The notes below the pieces were generated by a model, which did no database searches, was not told where the DNA came from, and was given only the letters and a program-made list of their open reading frames with translations. A DNA stretch of 40,068 nucleotides from Chitinophagales bacterium (GTDB taxonomy: Bacteria; Bacteroidota; Bacteroidia; Chitinophagales; JADIYW01): contig JACJXS010000001.1 in the NCBI GenBank assembly GCA_020636545.1, forward strand, positions 1 through 40,068, written 5' to 3'. Below are positions 15,530 through 24,110 of this stretch, in pieces. Made by a program: the position numbers and the translations under genes. Every line of letters starts with the position of its first letter. Positions within the stretch are counted from its first letter, which is position 1.

Positions 15530-16662
15530 TGAGTACCATTGAAACGCAATTAAAAGTATATTTAGAAAAAAGAAAGGAAAATCAAACATTCCGAACTTTA
15601 TATACAAATAGCAATTTAATTGATTTTTCATCTAATGATTATTTAGGTTTAGCCAATTCAGCTTGGGTAAAGCAAGAAATTCATTTTGATTTAGAAGCCA
15701 ATTTTCGCTATGCCAGAAGTGGAGCAACAGGCTCTCGTTTATTGAGCGGAAATTCAGAATTATACGAAGAACTAGAAAAACAATTAGCAGATTTTCATCA
15801 CGCAGAAAGTGCTTTATTATTTAATTCTGGATACAATGCCAACTTAGGTTTGATAGCGACAGTTGCCCGTAAAAATGATTTAATTCTATTTGATGAATTA
15901 GCACATGCTTCAATTTTACAGGCACTAAAAATTAGCGAAGCTACAAACCAAAAATTTACACATAATGACCTTATTCATCTACAAGAATTACTTGAAACAA
16001 ATCAAAATAAATACAATCAAATTTTTATAATTACAGAATCTCTATTTTCGATGGATGGTGATTTTGCACCACTAAAGGATTTAGCATTGCTTTCTGATAA
16101 ATTCAATGCAAACTTAATTATTGATGAAGCGCACGCAACTGGAATTTATGGCAAAAATGGTGCTGGAAAATGTATTGAATTGGGTATAGAAAAATTATGT
16201 TTTGCTCGTGTTTATACTTTTGGAAAAGCAATTGGTGCACATGGAGCGGTAGTTGTTGGTAGTGAATTATTAAAAAACTATCTCATAAATTTTTCCAAGC
16301 CTTTTATTTATTCTACTGCTTTAAGTTTGTACGATTTACTGCATATCAAACATAGCTATCTTTTTATTCAACAATTTAATTTTGCATCAAATAACTTGCA
16401 TAATAATATCAAATATTTTAAAGAAAATATATCAGTACACCAAAATATACCAAAAATAATTGGAGAAGGACCAATATTTGCTTATATTATTGAACATTCT
16501 GAAATATGCAGAGCAAAAGCAAAACAATTACAATCTAAAGGCTTAGATATAAAACCTATTGTTTATCCAACCGTAGCCAAAGGAAAAGAACGTTTACGAA
16601 TTATCATTCATAGTTTTAATACAAAAGAACAAATAGATAGATTAATTCATAGTATTTTATAA
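15529..16662 (+). CDS. bioF: 8-amino-7-oxononanoate synthase-like alpha-oxoamine synthase
   Basis: PLP enzyme of 377 aa that condenses pimeloyl thioester with alanine, the first committed step of biotin ring assembly. Seen: DFSSNDYLGLA 32-42, SGATGSRLLSGN 64-75, LFNSGYNANLG 97-107, SLFSMDGDFAPL 171-182, DEAHATGIYG 199-208 (Asp199 and His202 contact PLP) and TFGKAIGAHGA with Schiff-base Lys233. The family also includes KBL and SPT-like enzymes. The tight overlap with bioB settles the call on BioF. Confidence 0.93.
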   Translation: MSTIETQLKVYLEKRKENQTFRTLYTNSNLIDFSSNDYLGLANSAWVKQEIHFDLEANFRYARSGATGSRLLSGNSELYEELEKQLADFHHAESALLFNSGYNANLGLIATVARKNDLILFDELAHASILQALKISEATNQKFTHNDLIHLQELLETNQNKYNQIFIITESLFSMDGDFAPLKDLALLSDKFNANLIIDEAHATGIYGKNGAGKCIELGIEKLCFARVYTFGKAIGAHGAVVVGSELLKNYLINFSKPFIYSTALSLYDLLHIKHSYLFIQQFNFASNNLHNNIKYFKENISVHQNIPKIIGEGPIFAYIIEHSEICRAKAKQLQSKGLDIKPIVYPTVAKGKERLRIIIHSFNTKEQIDRLIHSIL

Positions 16663-16795
16663 TATAAAAACTTTGTAAATCTCTATTTAAAACTTATCCT
16701 CTATTATTATTACATTTTTAAATTATCAACCAACACTATCATTAAATCTATGCTTTTGATTATCTTTAGATAAATTTTAATTTTATAAAACTAAT
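16663..16795. other. Gap between bioF and glpD
   Basis: 133 AT-rich bases. A near-consensus -7 box TATCTTTA (16761-16768) lies 27 bases before glpD. I see no clear terminator hairpin or open frame. Confidence 0.3.
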
Positions 16796-18424
16796 ATGTC
16801 TTTTTCTGCAAAAAATCGTTCCGAATATATCCAAACGCTTAAAACTGAACAATTTGATTTAGTAGTCATTGGTGGTGGCATAACTGGTGCTGGAATTGCC
16901 TTAGATGCAGCCACTCGAGGTTTGAAAGTTGCTTTAGTAGAAAAGCAAGATTTTGCTTTTGGGACAAGTTCTCGCTCAACAAAATTAATTCATGGTGGCT
17001 TACGCTATTTAAAGCAATTAGAATTTGGCATCGTACACGAAGTAGGTCGAGAACGTGCGATTTTATATAAAAATGCTCCGCATATTGTAATTCCTGAAAA
17101 GATGTTATTACCCATTATAAAAGGTGGTTCATTAGGAAAACGAAGTACATCATTAGGTTTGTATGTATATGATAAATTGGCTGGCGTGAACAGAAAAGAA
17201 CGCCGTTTTATGTTAGATAAATCTAAAACGTTAGCTGTCGAACCATTATTAAATGAATCTATTTTGCGTGGTGGTGGAATGTATGTTGAATATCGAAGTG
17301 ATGATGCTCGATTGACAATTGAAGTAATGAAAACTGCCGTATCAAATGGTGCTTTATGCTTGAATTATATCGAATGTACAGATTTTCGATTAGATGAAAA
17401 AAATAAAATTAGTGGAATTGCAGTGGTCGATAACCTGAAAAATGAAGATTTTATCATTCAAACTAAAAAAGTAATTAATGCAGCTGGACCTTGGGTGGAC
17501 AATTTGAGAAAAATTGATTTATCATTAAAAGGCAAAAGATTGCACCTTACCAAAGGTGTACATATTGTTATTCCACATAAGAGAATACCTATCAGTCATG
17601 CAACTTATTTTGATGTTGCTGATGGACGTATGGTATTTGCCATTCCTCGTGATAATATAGTATATTTAGGCACTACTGATACAAATTATAAAGAGGATAC
17701 CAACTTTCCTTATGCAGAAAAAGAAGATGTACAATACATCTTAGATGCTGCAAATAATATGTTTCCAAGTTTAAAGTTAACCATGAAAGATGTTATTTCT
17801 ACTTGGGCTGGTTTGCGACCTTTGATTCACGAAGATGGTAAATCACCTTCTGATTTATCTAGAAAAGATGAAATTTTTATTTCTGAATCCAATCTAATAT
17901 CTATTGCTGGTGGAAAATTGACTGGTTTTAGAAAAATGGCACAACGTTCAGTTGATGTTGTTTGTAACCAATTAAAAAAAGAAGATGGAAGATTATTCCA
18001 ACCTTGTAGTACTGAATTTATTCAATTATCTGGTGGAAATTTAGAAGGTAAAAGTATTGAAGAATATGCAAGAAATCTGCAAACTCAATATAAAGATTTT
18101 GATTTAGATAAAGTAACTGCATTGGTAAAAAAATATGGTAGTAATACAAAAGAAATTTTAGAAATCACTGAAAGTAAAACCAATAATGATTTATTATTAG
18201 GCGAGGCTATCTATTCAATGAACGAAGAAATGACCTACAATATTGCAGATTTTTTCATTAGACGTACAGGTCGTGTTTATTTTGAACGCAATAGCTTAGA
18301 ACCAATCATAGAAAAATCACATCAATTTTTCAAAGAGCAACTTTATTATGATAGCGAAACAGCTCTACAATTTAGAGAAGATTTCAATAAAGAATACGAA
18401 GGTGTTGTACAATTCAAATCATAA
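16796..18424 (+). CDS. glpD: FAD-dependent glycerol-3-phosphate dehydrogenase/oxidase
   Basis: Membrane-associated flavoenzyme of 542 aa that oxidises glycerol-3-phosphate to dihydroxyacetone phosphate and passes electrons to quinone (or oxygen). FAD Rossmann motif VVIGGGITGAGIALDAATRG with GGG at 26-28; FGTSSRSTKLIHGGLRYL; GPWVD; HLTKGVHIVIPH; GTTDTNYKED; WAGLRPLI; GGKLTGFRKMA; and the C-terminal DAO_C-type domain with FFIRRTGRVYF. No glpK or glpF neighbour is in view. It heads a tightly spaced same-strand run that continues to 21475, in which lipid-related (UbiA) and envelope-related (KdsC-like) genes follow. Confidence 0.95.
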   Translation: MSFSAKNRSEYIQTLKTEQFDLVVIGGGITGAGIALDAATRGLKVALVEKQDFAFGTSSRSTKLIHGGLRYLKQLEFGIVHEVGRERAILYKNAPHIVIPEKMLLPIIKGGSLGKRSTSLGLYVYDKLAGVNRKERRFMLDKSKTLAVEPLLNESILRGGGMYVEYRSDDARLTIEVMKTAVSNGALCLNYIECTDFRLDEKNKISGIAVVDNLKNEDFIIQTKKVINAAGPWVDNLRKIDLSLKGKRLHLTKGVHIVIPHKRIPISHATYFDVADGRMVFAIPRDNIVYLGTTDTNYKEDTNFPYAEKEDVQYILDAANNMFPSLKLTMKDVISTWAGLRPLIHEDGKSPSDLSRKDEIFISESNLISIAGGKLTGFRKMAQRSVDVVCNQLKKEDGRLFQPCSTEFIQLSGGNLEGKSIEEYARNLQTQYKDFDLDKVTALVKKYGSNTKEILEITESKTNNDLLLGEAIYSMNEEMTYNIADFFIRRTGRVYFERNSLEPIIEKSHQFFKEQLYYDSETALQFREDFNKEYEGVVQFKS

Positions 18425-18441
18425 AATACAAATTACATAAA

Positions 18442-19413
18442 ATGAAAATTTTAGATAAACAACAGCGTTTAATTAAAGTCGAAACATTATTACCTTATGG
18501 TATTTACAACGATTTAATAAATGATGTAAATACCTCTTTTTATGACAAACAACAATTCTCATTAAGAAGAAAAACAGAACGTAAAACTTGGATATTTTTT
18601 GGCTTCTATTCTAAAGAAATTACTTGTGGTTTTGCTATTGTTGATGCAGGAATTGCAGCAACTGCATTTTCTTATATTTTTATTCCTGAAGAAAATATTT
18701 TTGTTGAAGACAAAACAACGATTCCATTTGGATTTGATAGCGATTTTAATCCAAACTTATACGATACTTGGGTGCTAAAAAATTACAGCATTCACAGTGA
18801 TCAATCCAGAATGTTTTTAGAAACTACAAACAAAAAATATGAATTAAATATTCGTGCCAATAACAACGATAATGGCTTTAGTGTGGTCGCACCTTCAAAA
18901 GAAAAAAGACCTTTTAACTTTACTTATAAAAATCTAATGATAGACTCTGAAGTTGAAATTAAATATAAAGGCAAAAGCTATCATGCTAAAGGAAATTTTG
19001 GAGCTATTGATTTTACAAAAGGCTATCCTCCACGAGAAACAATGTGGAATTGGCTATCCTTTATTGGCAAAACAGCATCTGGCAAAACAATTGCGGCTAA
19101 CATTGTCGATAATTTCAATGATAATATGGAGAATATTTTGTATGTAGATGGCATAAAAACAGTTTTGTCAAAAGCCAATTTTTTATATAAAAAACCAATG
19201 GATAAAAATGTTTGGAAAATCAATACTTTAGATAACTTATTACATTTAGAAGTTCTGCCATTAGGAAAAAGAAGTGAAGATTTGAATTTGATGTTTATGA
19301 AAAGTAAGTTCACACAAATCTTTGGAGAAATAAAAGGAGATGTTAGAATTGATGGTAAATTAGAAAACTTTACAGCTGTCGGAGTAACCGAAGAGCATTT
19401 TGCATTGTGGTAA
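18442..19413 (+). CDS. DUF2804 family protein
   Basis: A 323-aa protein without signal peptide or membrane segments. The central and C-terminal blocks fit DUF2804: GAIDFTKGYPPRETMWNW near residues 191-208, then SGKTIAANIVDNFNDNMEN, and a terminal GVTEEHFALW. Predicted to be mostly beta-strand. Function unknown. It follows glpD by 17 bases and precedes the KdsC-like gene by 4, so it is almost certainly co-transcribed. A lipid- or sugar-related role would be guesswork from neighbours. Confidence 0.75.
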   Translation: MKILDKQQRLIKVETLLPYGIYNDLINDVNTSFYDKQQFSLRRKTERKTWIFFGFYSKEITCGFAIVDAGIAATAFSYIFIPEENIFVEDKTTIPFGFDSDFNPNLYDTWVLKNYSIHSDQSRMFLETTNKKYELNIRANNNDNGFSVVAPSKEKRPFNFTYKNLMIDSEVEIKYKGKSYHAKGNFGAIDFTKGYPPRETMWNWLSFIGKTASGKTIAANIVDNFNDNMENILYVDGIKTVLSKANFLYKKPMDKNVWKINTLDNLLHLEVLPLGKRSEDLNLMFMKSKFTQIFGEIKGDVRIDGKLENFTAVGVTEEHFALW

Positions 19414-19417
19414 AATT

Positions 19418-19915
19418 ATGATAGAAAAACTAAAACAAATCAATACATTTATTTTTGATGTAGATGGTGTATTAACAAATGGCATGTTGATTGGCACTGA
19501 CAATGGCGAACTTTGGCGTTTATTTAATGCAAAAGATGGTTTTGCATTAAAAGTTGCATTACAAAAAAATTACAATTTGTGCATTATTACTGGAGGCACT
19601 TCAATTGGCGTATATAAGCGTTTCGAACAACTTGGGTTTAAACACATTTATTACAAAGTAAAAGACAAGCTACCTGTTTTAAAAGATTTTTTAGATGAGC
19701 AAAATATAAAAGCAGAACAAGTTTTATATATTGGCGATGACTTGCCTGATTATAATGCAATGCATCATTGCGGAATTAGTGCATGCCCAAATAACGCCGC
19801 TACTGAAATTAAATCGACAGTTGATTATATTTGCAAAACCAATGGTGGCGAAGGTTGTGCAAGAGAATTAATAGAAATGGTATTAAAAGCCCAAGACAAT
19901 TGGTATAAATTATAA
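19418..19915 (+). CDS. kdsC: KdsC-like HAD phosphatase (3-deoxy-D-manno-octulosonate-8-phosphate phosphatase family)
   Basis: About 165 aa, cytoplasmic HAD subclass IIIA/C0 enzyme that would release phosphate from KDO-8-P in lipopolysaccharide core synthesis. Motif I FDVDGVLTNG (two Asp), motif II IITGGTS, motif III region KVKDKLPVLKDF, and motif IV YIGDDLPDYNAM. The C-terminal CKTNGGEGCARELIE matches the KdsC tail GGxGAxRE. An in-frame TTG at 19400 would lie inside the end of the DUF2804 gene, so I choose the ATG at 19418, 4 bases after that stop. Confidence 0.88.
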   Translation: MIEKLKQINTFIFDVDGVLTNGMLIGTDNGELWRLFNAKDGFALKVALQKNYNLCIITGGTSIGVYKRFEQLGFKHIYYKVKDKLPVLKDFLDEQNIKAEQVLYIGDDLPDYNAMHHCGISACPNNAATEIKSTVDYICKTNGGEGCARELIEMVLKAQDNWYKL

Positions 19916-19922
19916 ATAAGCA

Positions 19923-20909
19923 ATGAATTACATTAAATTAGTACGCCCCATCAATCTATTATTCATTATTTTTATAATGATTTTATTTAGATATGCTTTT
20001 GTTCTGCCAAGTTTTTATAAAGTATATGATTTTAGTTCAGAGTTAAGTACTTTCCAATTTATTCTACTCTTATTAGTTACAGTTTTTACAGCAGCAAGTG
20101 GCTATGTCATCAACGATATTTACGATTCTGACATCGATTTAGTAAACAAACCGAACAAAGTTATCATTGATAAAACCATTGGTGTCGATGATGCTTATAA
20201 TTTTTATAAAATCTTAGCACTTATCACTATTTTACTTTCCGTTGCTTTAACTATATCCACCAAAAACTATGGATTAGCAACCATTCCTATACTTATTCTT
20301 GTAGCCCTAAATTTTTATGCACAAATTTTTAAGAAAATGTTTTTGATTGGTAATCTTATTATTGCATTATTCTCAGCAATGGTCATTTTGTTACCAGCAT
20401 TATACGAAAGTAAAACAAGTTTAGATACACCAAAAATTGTAATTGATATCAAAAGTGGCATTTTAACTGCTGCAATTTGTTATGCACTTTTTGCATTTTT
20501 TACAACTTTCATTCGTGAAGTAGTTAAAGACATGCAAGATATTGAAGGCGACAAACAATATGGTTGCAAAACAGTGCCTATTATTTTAGGAATTTCCAAA
20601 AGCAAAATTTTAATCAGTGTAATTTCTATTTTATTATTGCTCTATATTTTTAGTTTTGTTCAATTTTTTCCTTCGTTAAACATAAAATATATTCATATAT
20701 ACATTGATATTATTTTAATACTTCCATTATTATTTATGATTGCATTACTTTGGTGGGGAAAAACTTACAATCATTATCGATTAATTTCAGGAGCATTAAA
20801 AATGTATATGGTAATTGGCGTTTGTACAATGTTTTATTTTGTGTATGTAAGCGGTGCAGCATCTTATTTGTTTGTACAATATGCAAATTTTATAAAAAAG
20901 ATTTTCTAA
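19923..20909 (+). CDS. UbiA-family prenyltransferase (geranylgeranylglycerol-phosphate synthase-like)
   Basis: Polytopic membrane protein of 328 aa with about nine hydrophobic segments. The two aspartate-rich prenyl-diphosphate/Mg2+ sites are present: NDIYDSDIDLVNKP near residues 64-77 and REVVKDMQDIEGD near 199-211. It opens with YIKLVRPINLL. The arrangement matches the UbiA subgroup common in Bacteroidota and annotated after the archaeal lipid enzyme. The real acceptor in this organism (quinone ring, heme or glycerol phosphate) cannot be read from sequence. The run with glpD, which uses glycerol-3-phosphate, and maf is very tight (7 and 2 bases on either side). Confidence 0.85.
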   Translation: MNYIKLVRPINLLFIIFIMILFRYAFVLPSFYKVYDFSSELSTFQFILLLLVTVFTAASGYVINDIYDSDIDLVNKPNKVIIDKTIGVDDAYNFYKILALITILLSVALTISTKNYGLATIPILILVALNFYAQIFKKMFLIGNLIIALFSAMVILLPALYESKTSLDTPKIVIDIKSGILTAAICYALFAFFTTFIREVVKDMQDIEGDKQYGCKTVPIILGISKSKILISVISILLLLYIFSFVQFFPSLNIKYIHIYIDIILILPLLFMIALLWWGKTYNHYRLISGALKMYMVIGVCTMFYFVYVSGAASYLFVQYANFIKKIF

Positions 20910-20911
20910 GT

Positions 20912-21475
20912 TTGAAAGATAAGATTATTTTAGGTTCTCAATCGCCAAGAAGAAAAGATATTCTTGAAAAGGCTGGTTTTGATGTACAAATAATACTAGC
21001 AAATATAGAAGAGAATTATCCTGATGGTATTGAAAAAGCAAGTGTTCCAGAATATCTTGCTAGGTTAAAAATGCAACACCTTCCTTGCAACTTAGAGGAA
21101 AATCAATTTATAATTACTGCAGATACGATGCTATTATTCAAGGATGAATTAATTGGCAAACCTGAAAATATCGACGAAGCTTTAAAAATGTTGTCTGCAT
21201 TAAATGATACTTTTCACGAAGTGATTACAGGCGTTTGCATTAAAAAGAATAATAAAAGCATTTCATTCAGTCAAAAAACAAAAGTCTATTTTAAAAAATT
21301 GAATATTGAAGAAATTCAAAACTTTGTTAAATCGCATACGGTTTTGGATAAAGCTGGGGCTTATAATATTCAGGAATATATTGGCATAGATAAAATTGAG
21401 GGAGATTTTGATAATGTCGCAGGTTTACCTATCCAAACTATTTTAGAAAAAATAAAAAACTGGAATTACATATAA
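20912..21475 (+). CDS. maf: Maf-like nucleotide pyrophosphatase
   Basis: About 187 aa. Maf proteins hydrolyse non-canonical or canonical nucleoside triphosphates to monophosphates in the cytoplasm. Seen: IILGSQSPRRKDIL (phosphate-binding GSxSPRR), VPEYLARLK, ITADTM (catalytic Asp), IGKPENIDEA, TGVCI, SHTVLDKAGAYNIQEY, and EGDFDNVAGLPI. There is no ATG near the N-terminus. The TTG at 20912, 2 bases after the ubiA stop, gives the normal family N-terminus. The frame stays open upstream into ubiA, but that part is not Maf. Confidence 0.9.
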   Translation: MKDKIILGSQSPRRKDILEKAGFDVQIILANIEENYPDGIEKASVPEYLARLKMQHLPCNLEENQFIITADTMLLFKDELIGKPENIDEALKMLSALNDTFHEVITGVCIKKNNKSISFSQKTKVYFKKLNIEEIQNFVKSHTVLDKAGAYNIQEYIGIDKIEGDFDNVAGLPIQTILEKIKNWNYI

Positions 21476-21505
21476 GATTTCTGTTTTTATTCCTAATTTG
21501 CTATT

Positions 21506-21688
21506 ATGAAATTAAAATATCTATTACCACTAATTACTTGGATAGTTCCAACTGTTATCATTTCAGCTATTATGTTTAAAGTTGATGCACCATTAACCGA
21601 TACGCAATTCGGAGGATTTATTGCCTTATTAATTTCCGCTTGTATTACTTATGTTATAGGAATCAGAATCACCTTGAAGGATAAATAA
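21506..21688 (+). CDS. Small two-helix membrane protein, unknown
   Basis: A 60-aa protein with two hydrophobic segments (residues ~4-23 and ~36-53) joined by a short loop with Asp and Thr, and a basic C-terminus. It begins with ATG 30 bases after maf and has neighbour-like codon use. I do not recognise the family. Reality is supported by start, composition and same-strand position only. Confidence 0.5.
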   Translation: MKLKYLLPLITWIVPTVIISAIMFKVDAPLTDTQFGGFIALLISACITYVIGIRITLKDK

Positions 21689-21727
21689 AAATACATAAAG
21701 AATTTATTAAATTTTATTAAGATACAT

Positions 21728-22207
21728 CTAAAAATACTTTCTTAAAACATAATCATTTAACCAAAACTTGCTATAAGCAATATCTACTTTTTCGTGCATT
21801 ATAAACCCTAAAGATTTATAAAAATACATTGCATTATTCTTACGATTTACATTTAATTCAATATATGAATAAGCATTTTTGCGTACAATATTTTCAATGA
21901 ATTGTAATAGTTTAGAACCGATTTTATTTCTTCGATAATCATATTTTATATACAATTTCGATAAGTATAAACTATTATCTTCTCTAATAAAATAGGAAGC
22001 AAAAGCTAATGGATTTTCATTTTCAAAGTATAACAAGAAAGTTTGACCTTCTTTCATTTGTTGCAAAATAGCTTGAGGAGCATACATCTTTTCATACATA
22101 TAATCAATTTGCTCTTGAGAAATGATATCTTTATAGTGAATTTTAAAGCTTTGTTCAGCTATTTCAATAATCTTATCAATATCTAATATCGTTGCAACTC
22201 TAATCAT
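21728..22207 (-). CDS. GNAT-family N-acetyltransferase
   Basis: About 159 aa from the ATG at 22207 (IRVATILDIDKII, the usual GNAT N-terminus). An in-frame TTG at 22228 adds seven residues and touches the terminator of the upstream gene, so it is less likely. Seen: SLYLSKLYIKYDYRRNKIGSKLL, in which YRRNKIG is the acetyl-CoA pyrophosphate loop, then IELNVNRKNNAMYFYKSLGF, the C-terminal GNAT helix and strand. The acceptor is unknown. It is a good match to single-domain GNATs acting on small molecules or protein N-termini. Confidence 0.85.
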   Translation of the reverse strand: MIRVATILDIDKIIEIAEQSFKIHYKDIISQEQIDYMYEKMYAPQAILQQMKEGQTFLLYFENENPLAFASYFIREDNSLYLSKLYIKYDYRRNKIGSKLLQFIENIVRKNAYSYIELNVNRKNNAMYFYKSLGFIMHEKVDIAYSKFWLNDYVLRKYF

Positions 22208-22225
22208 TTCGTATTTTATTTCTAA

Positions 22226-22254
22226 CAAAAATGGACACTAAAAATAGTGTCCAT
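22226..22254 (-). terminator. Intrinsic terminator of the outer-membrane barrel gene
   Basis: ATGGACACTA (22231-22240), loop of four, TAGTGTCCAT (22245-22254): a perfect 10-bp stem. Read on the minus strand it is followed by TTTTGTT, and it lies 25 bases past the stop at 22280. Confidence 0.8.
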
Positions 22255-22279
22255 TATATGAATTTTACTTCAAACTATC

Positions 22280-23386
22280 TTACCATTTTGGACAGCTAAA
22301 TTTATGGTTATAGGCATTCTTACGTCCGCAACCAAATCCATTATTTCTTCCGCCGCCTTCAAGTCTAATTGAAACGCCAACTTGTATAGAGAAAAATTGA
22401 TCATTTTTACCTTTAGCATCTCCTGGATCCTTGTCGTCATCACCTCTCTTATATCCTTCACCTGACACTGGATTAAAGATACTCCCATCTCCATAAGCAT
22501 AAGCAGGGTCAAGTGTATTATGTATTTCATAATATCTTACAGTCATTGCTTTTTGCAAAGGCGAAAGTCCTTGAAAAGTACTGAAATTAGGGTAGTAACC
22601 ATTTACATCATCTAAATTATCCGTAAAAGTTTGATTGTACCATAATTCACCAAATATTGCAATTTTATCAGTTACATTAAATTTCAATCCTAAAATACCC
22701 GTTAAGTTAAAACTTATTGGAGCATAAGTACTTCCAGTTGAAGCACCTAATTTTCTTAATTTAATCTTCTCCCCTTCATATTGTTGTAACTCATTAATTT
22801 CTGCTGCTGTATATACATTGCCACCACCTAAACCTACTGGATATTTTGCAGAGCCTAAATTTTGAGTACTAAATGTTCCTTTAGTATATGGATTAAAGAA
22901 GAACATTCCAAAACCACCTGCTAAATAAGGTGCCCATCTTGCTTTATCGCCTTTAGATGCAGAAGGATCATATCTTTTTAAATTTAATTCAGCTATTGCT
23001 TCAATTTGCAATAAATGCGTCTTAAAGTCTGCATTTCTAGCCTTTCTAAAAAATGGACCAGGGTAATTTCCATTATAAGTATTTGGTCCTTTAACATTTT
23101 TATCACTTCCTGCTAACATCCCATATAAAAACTGAGCTCTTACAGCCACCCATTCATTAATCGTGTATCTATAAAAAGCTCCAATTCCAAACTTTGTAGA
23201 TTTAAAATCTAAATCTCTTAGAAATGGGTTACTACTTCCGCCTCCACCTAAATCCGTTAATGCCCAACTTGGTCCGATAGTTATTCCTATAGAATGACCA
23301 CTTGCATCGTTTTGAGAGAAATTATTTCTTGCAGTAACAGAAAGTGAAATTAATACTACAAACAGTAAAGAGATTATTTTATTCAT
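22280..23386 (-). CDS. Outer-membrane beta-barrel protein, DUF6089-like
   Basis: A 368-aa exported protein: signal peptide (ISLLFVVLISLSVTA, cut near ARNN), then alternating aromatic/glycine strands typical of a porin-like barrel (GITIGPSWALTDLGGG, FGIGAFYRYTINEW, APYLAGGFGMFFFNPYT, LTGILGLKFNVTDKIAIFGEL). The last strand SIQVGVSIRLEGG is followed by an unusual Gly/Asn/Lys tail with two Cys (FGCGRK and FSCPKW). DUF6089 proteins, as I recall, end in a similar CPK motif, which favours that family. Some family members have been linked to gliding or type IX secretion, but nothing here proves this. It is followed by a strong terminator. Confidence 0.75.
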   Translation of the reverse strand: MNKIISLLFVVLISLSVTARNNFSQNDASGHSIGITIGPSWALTDLGGGGSSNPFLRDLDFKSTKFGIGAFYRYTINEWVAVRAQFLYGMLAGSDKNVKGPNTYNGNYPGPFFRKARNADFKTHLLQIEAIAELNLKRYDPSASKGDKARWAPYLAGGFGMFFFNPYTKGTFSTQNLGSAKYPVGLGGGNVYTAAEINELQQYEGEKIKLRKLGASTGSTYAPISFNLTGILGLKFNVTDKIAIFGELWYNQTFTDNLDDVNGYYPNFSTFQGLSPLQKAMTVRYYEIHNTLDPAYAYGDGSIFNPVSGEGYKRGDDDKDPGDAKGKNDQFFSIQVGVSIRLEGGGRNNGFGCGRKNAYNHKFSCPKW

Positions 23387-23441
23387 CTTTATATTTTTAA
23401 TAGAATTTATAAAGTAATGGTTAAAGATAATTAAAAAAAAA

Positions 23442-24074
23442 TTACATTCTACTTTTTACTCCGATTTTTTGACAAATTATACAATTTTTCACATCATGTG
23501 GTCTGGCTCGACAATAACTTCTTCCATAATAGATGATCTGTAAATGTAAATTATTCCATAAATTTTTATCAAAAGTTTTCTTCAAATCTTTTTCTGTTTG
23601 CTGTACGCTACTTCCGTCTGATAGACCCCAACGATAAGCTAAACGATGAATATGTGTGTCCACTGGAAAAGTGGGTTCTCCAAAAATCTGGCTCATTACC
23701 ACAGATGCAGTTTTGTGTCCTACACCTGGCAATTCTTCTAATAACTCCATAGAATTGGGTACGTTTCCTTGGTGTTTATCTATCAATATATGAGACAACT
23801 GATGTATTGCTTTAGACTTTTGAGGAGACAATCCGCAAGGTTTAATAATATCTCTTATTTCTTCAACAGAAAGCTTAGACATTTTTATAGGATTATCTGC
23901 TTTTTTAAATAACAATGGTGTAATTTTATTGACACGTTCATCAGTGCATTGGGCAGAAAGTAAGACTGCAATCAACATTGTATAAGCGTCTTTATGATGT
24001 AAGGGAATAGGAGGATTTGGGAATAATTGCTCTAAAGTATTTACAATAAACGCTGTTTTTTCTTTCTTAGTCAT
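23442..24074 (-). CDS. nth: Endonuclease III (DNA glycosylase/AP lyase)
   Basis: A 210-aa base-excision-repair enzyme that removes oxidised pyrimidines. Helix-hairpin-helix LPGVGHKTASVV carries the catalytic Lys near 120. The catalytic Asp is in PVDTHIHRLAYRWGL. LSAQCTDERVNK is the N-terminal signature. The C-terminal iron-sulfur loop is unusual: the canonical spacing is C-x6-C-x2-C-x5-C, whereas here there is YCRARPHDVKNCIICQKIG and then the chain ends at KSRM. That gives C-x9-C-x2-C and no fourth cysteine. Either a different fourth ligand is used or the cluster is lost. The glycosylase core is complete. Confidence 0.93.
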   Translation of the reverse strand: MTKKEKTAFIVNTLEQLFPNPPIPLHHKDAYTMLIAVLLSAQCTDERVNKITPLLFKKADNPIKMSKLSVEEIRDIIKPCGLSPQKSKAIHQLSHILIDKHQGNVPNSMELLEELPGVGHKTASVVMSQIFGEPTFPVDTHIHRLAYRWGLSDGSSVQQTEKDLKKTFDKNLWNNLHLQIIYYGRSYCRARPHDVKNCIICQKIGVKSRM

Positions 24075-24110
24075 GGGACTAATTTACTATTTTTACCGAA
24101 AATAATAAAA

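Noticed and set aside
22270..22530. Second minus-strand frame at the end of the outer-membrane barrel gene, which could suggest a frameshift.
   Set aside because: The main frame carries a sensible final strand and CPKW end, a terminator follows at the right distance, and the other frame has no recognisable domain.
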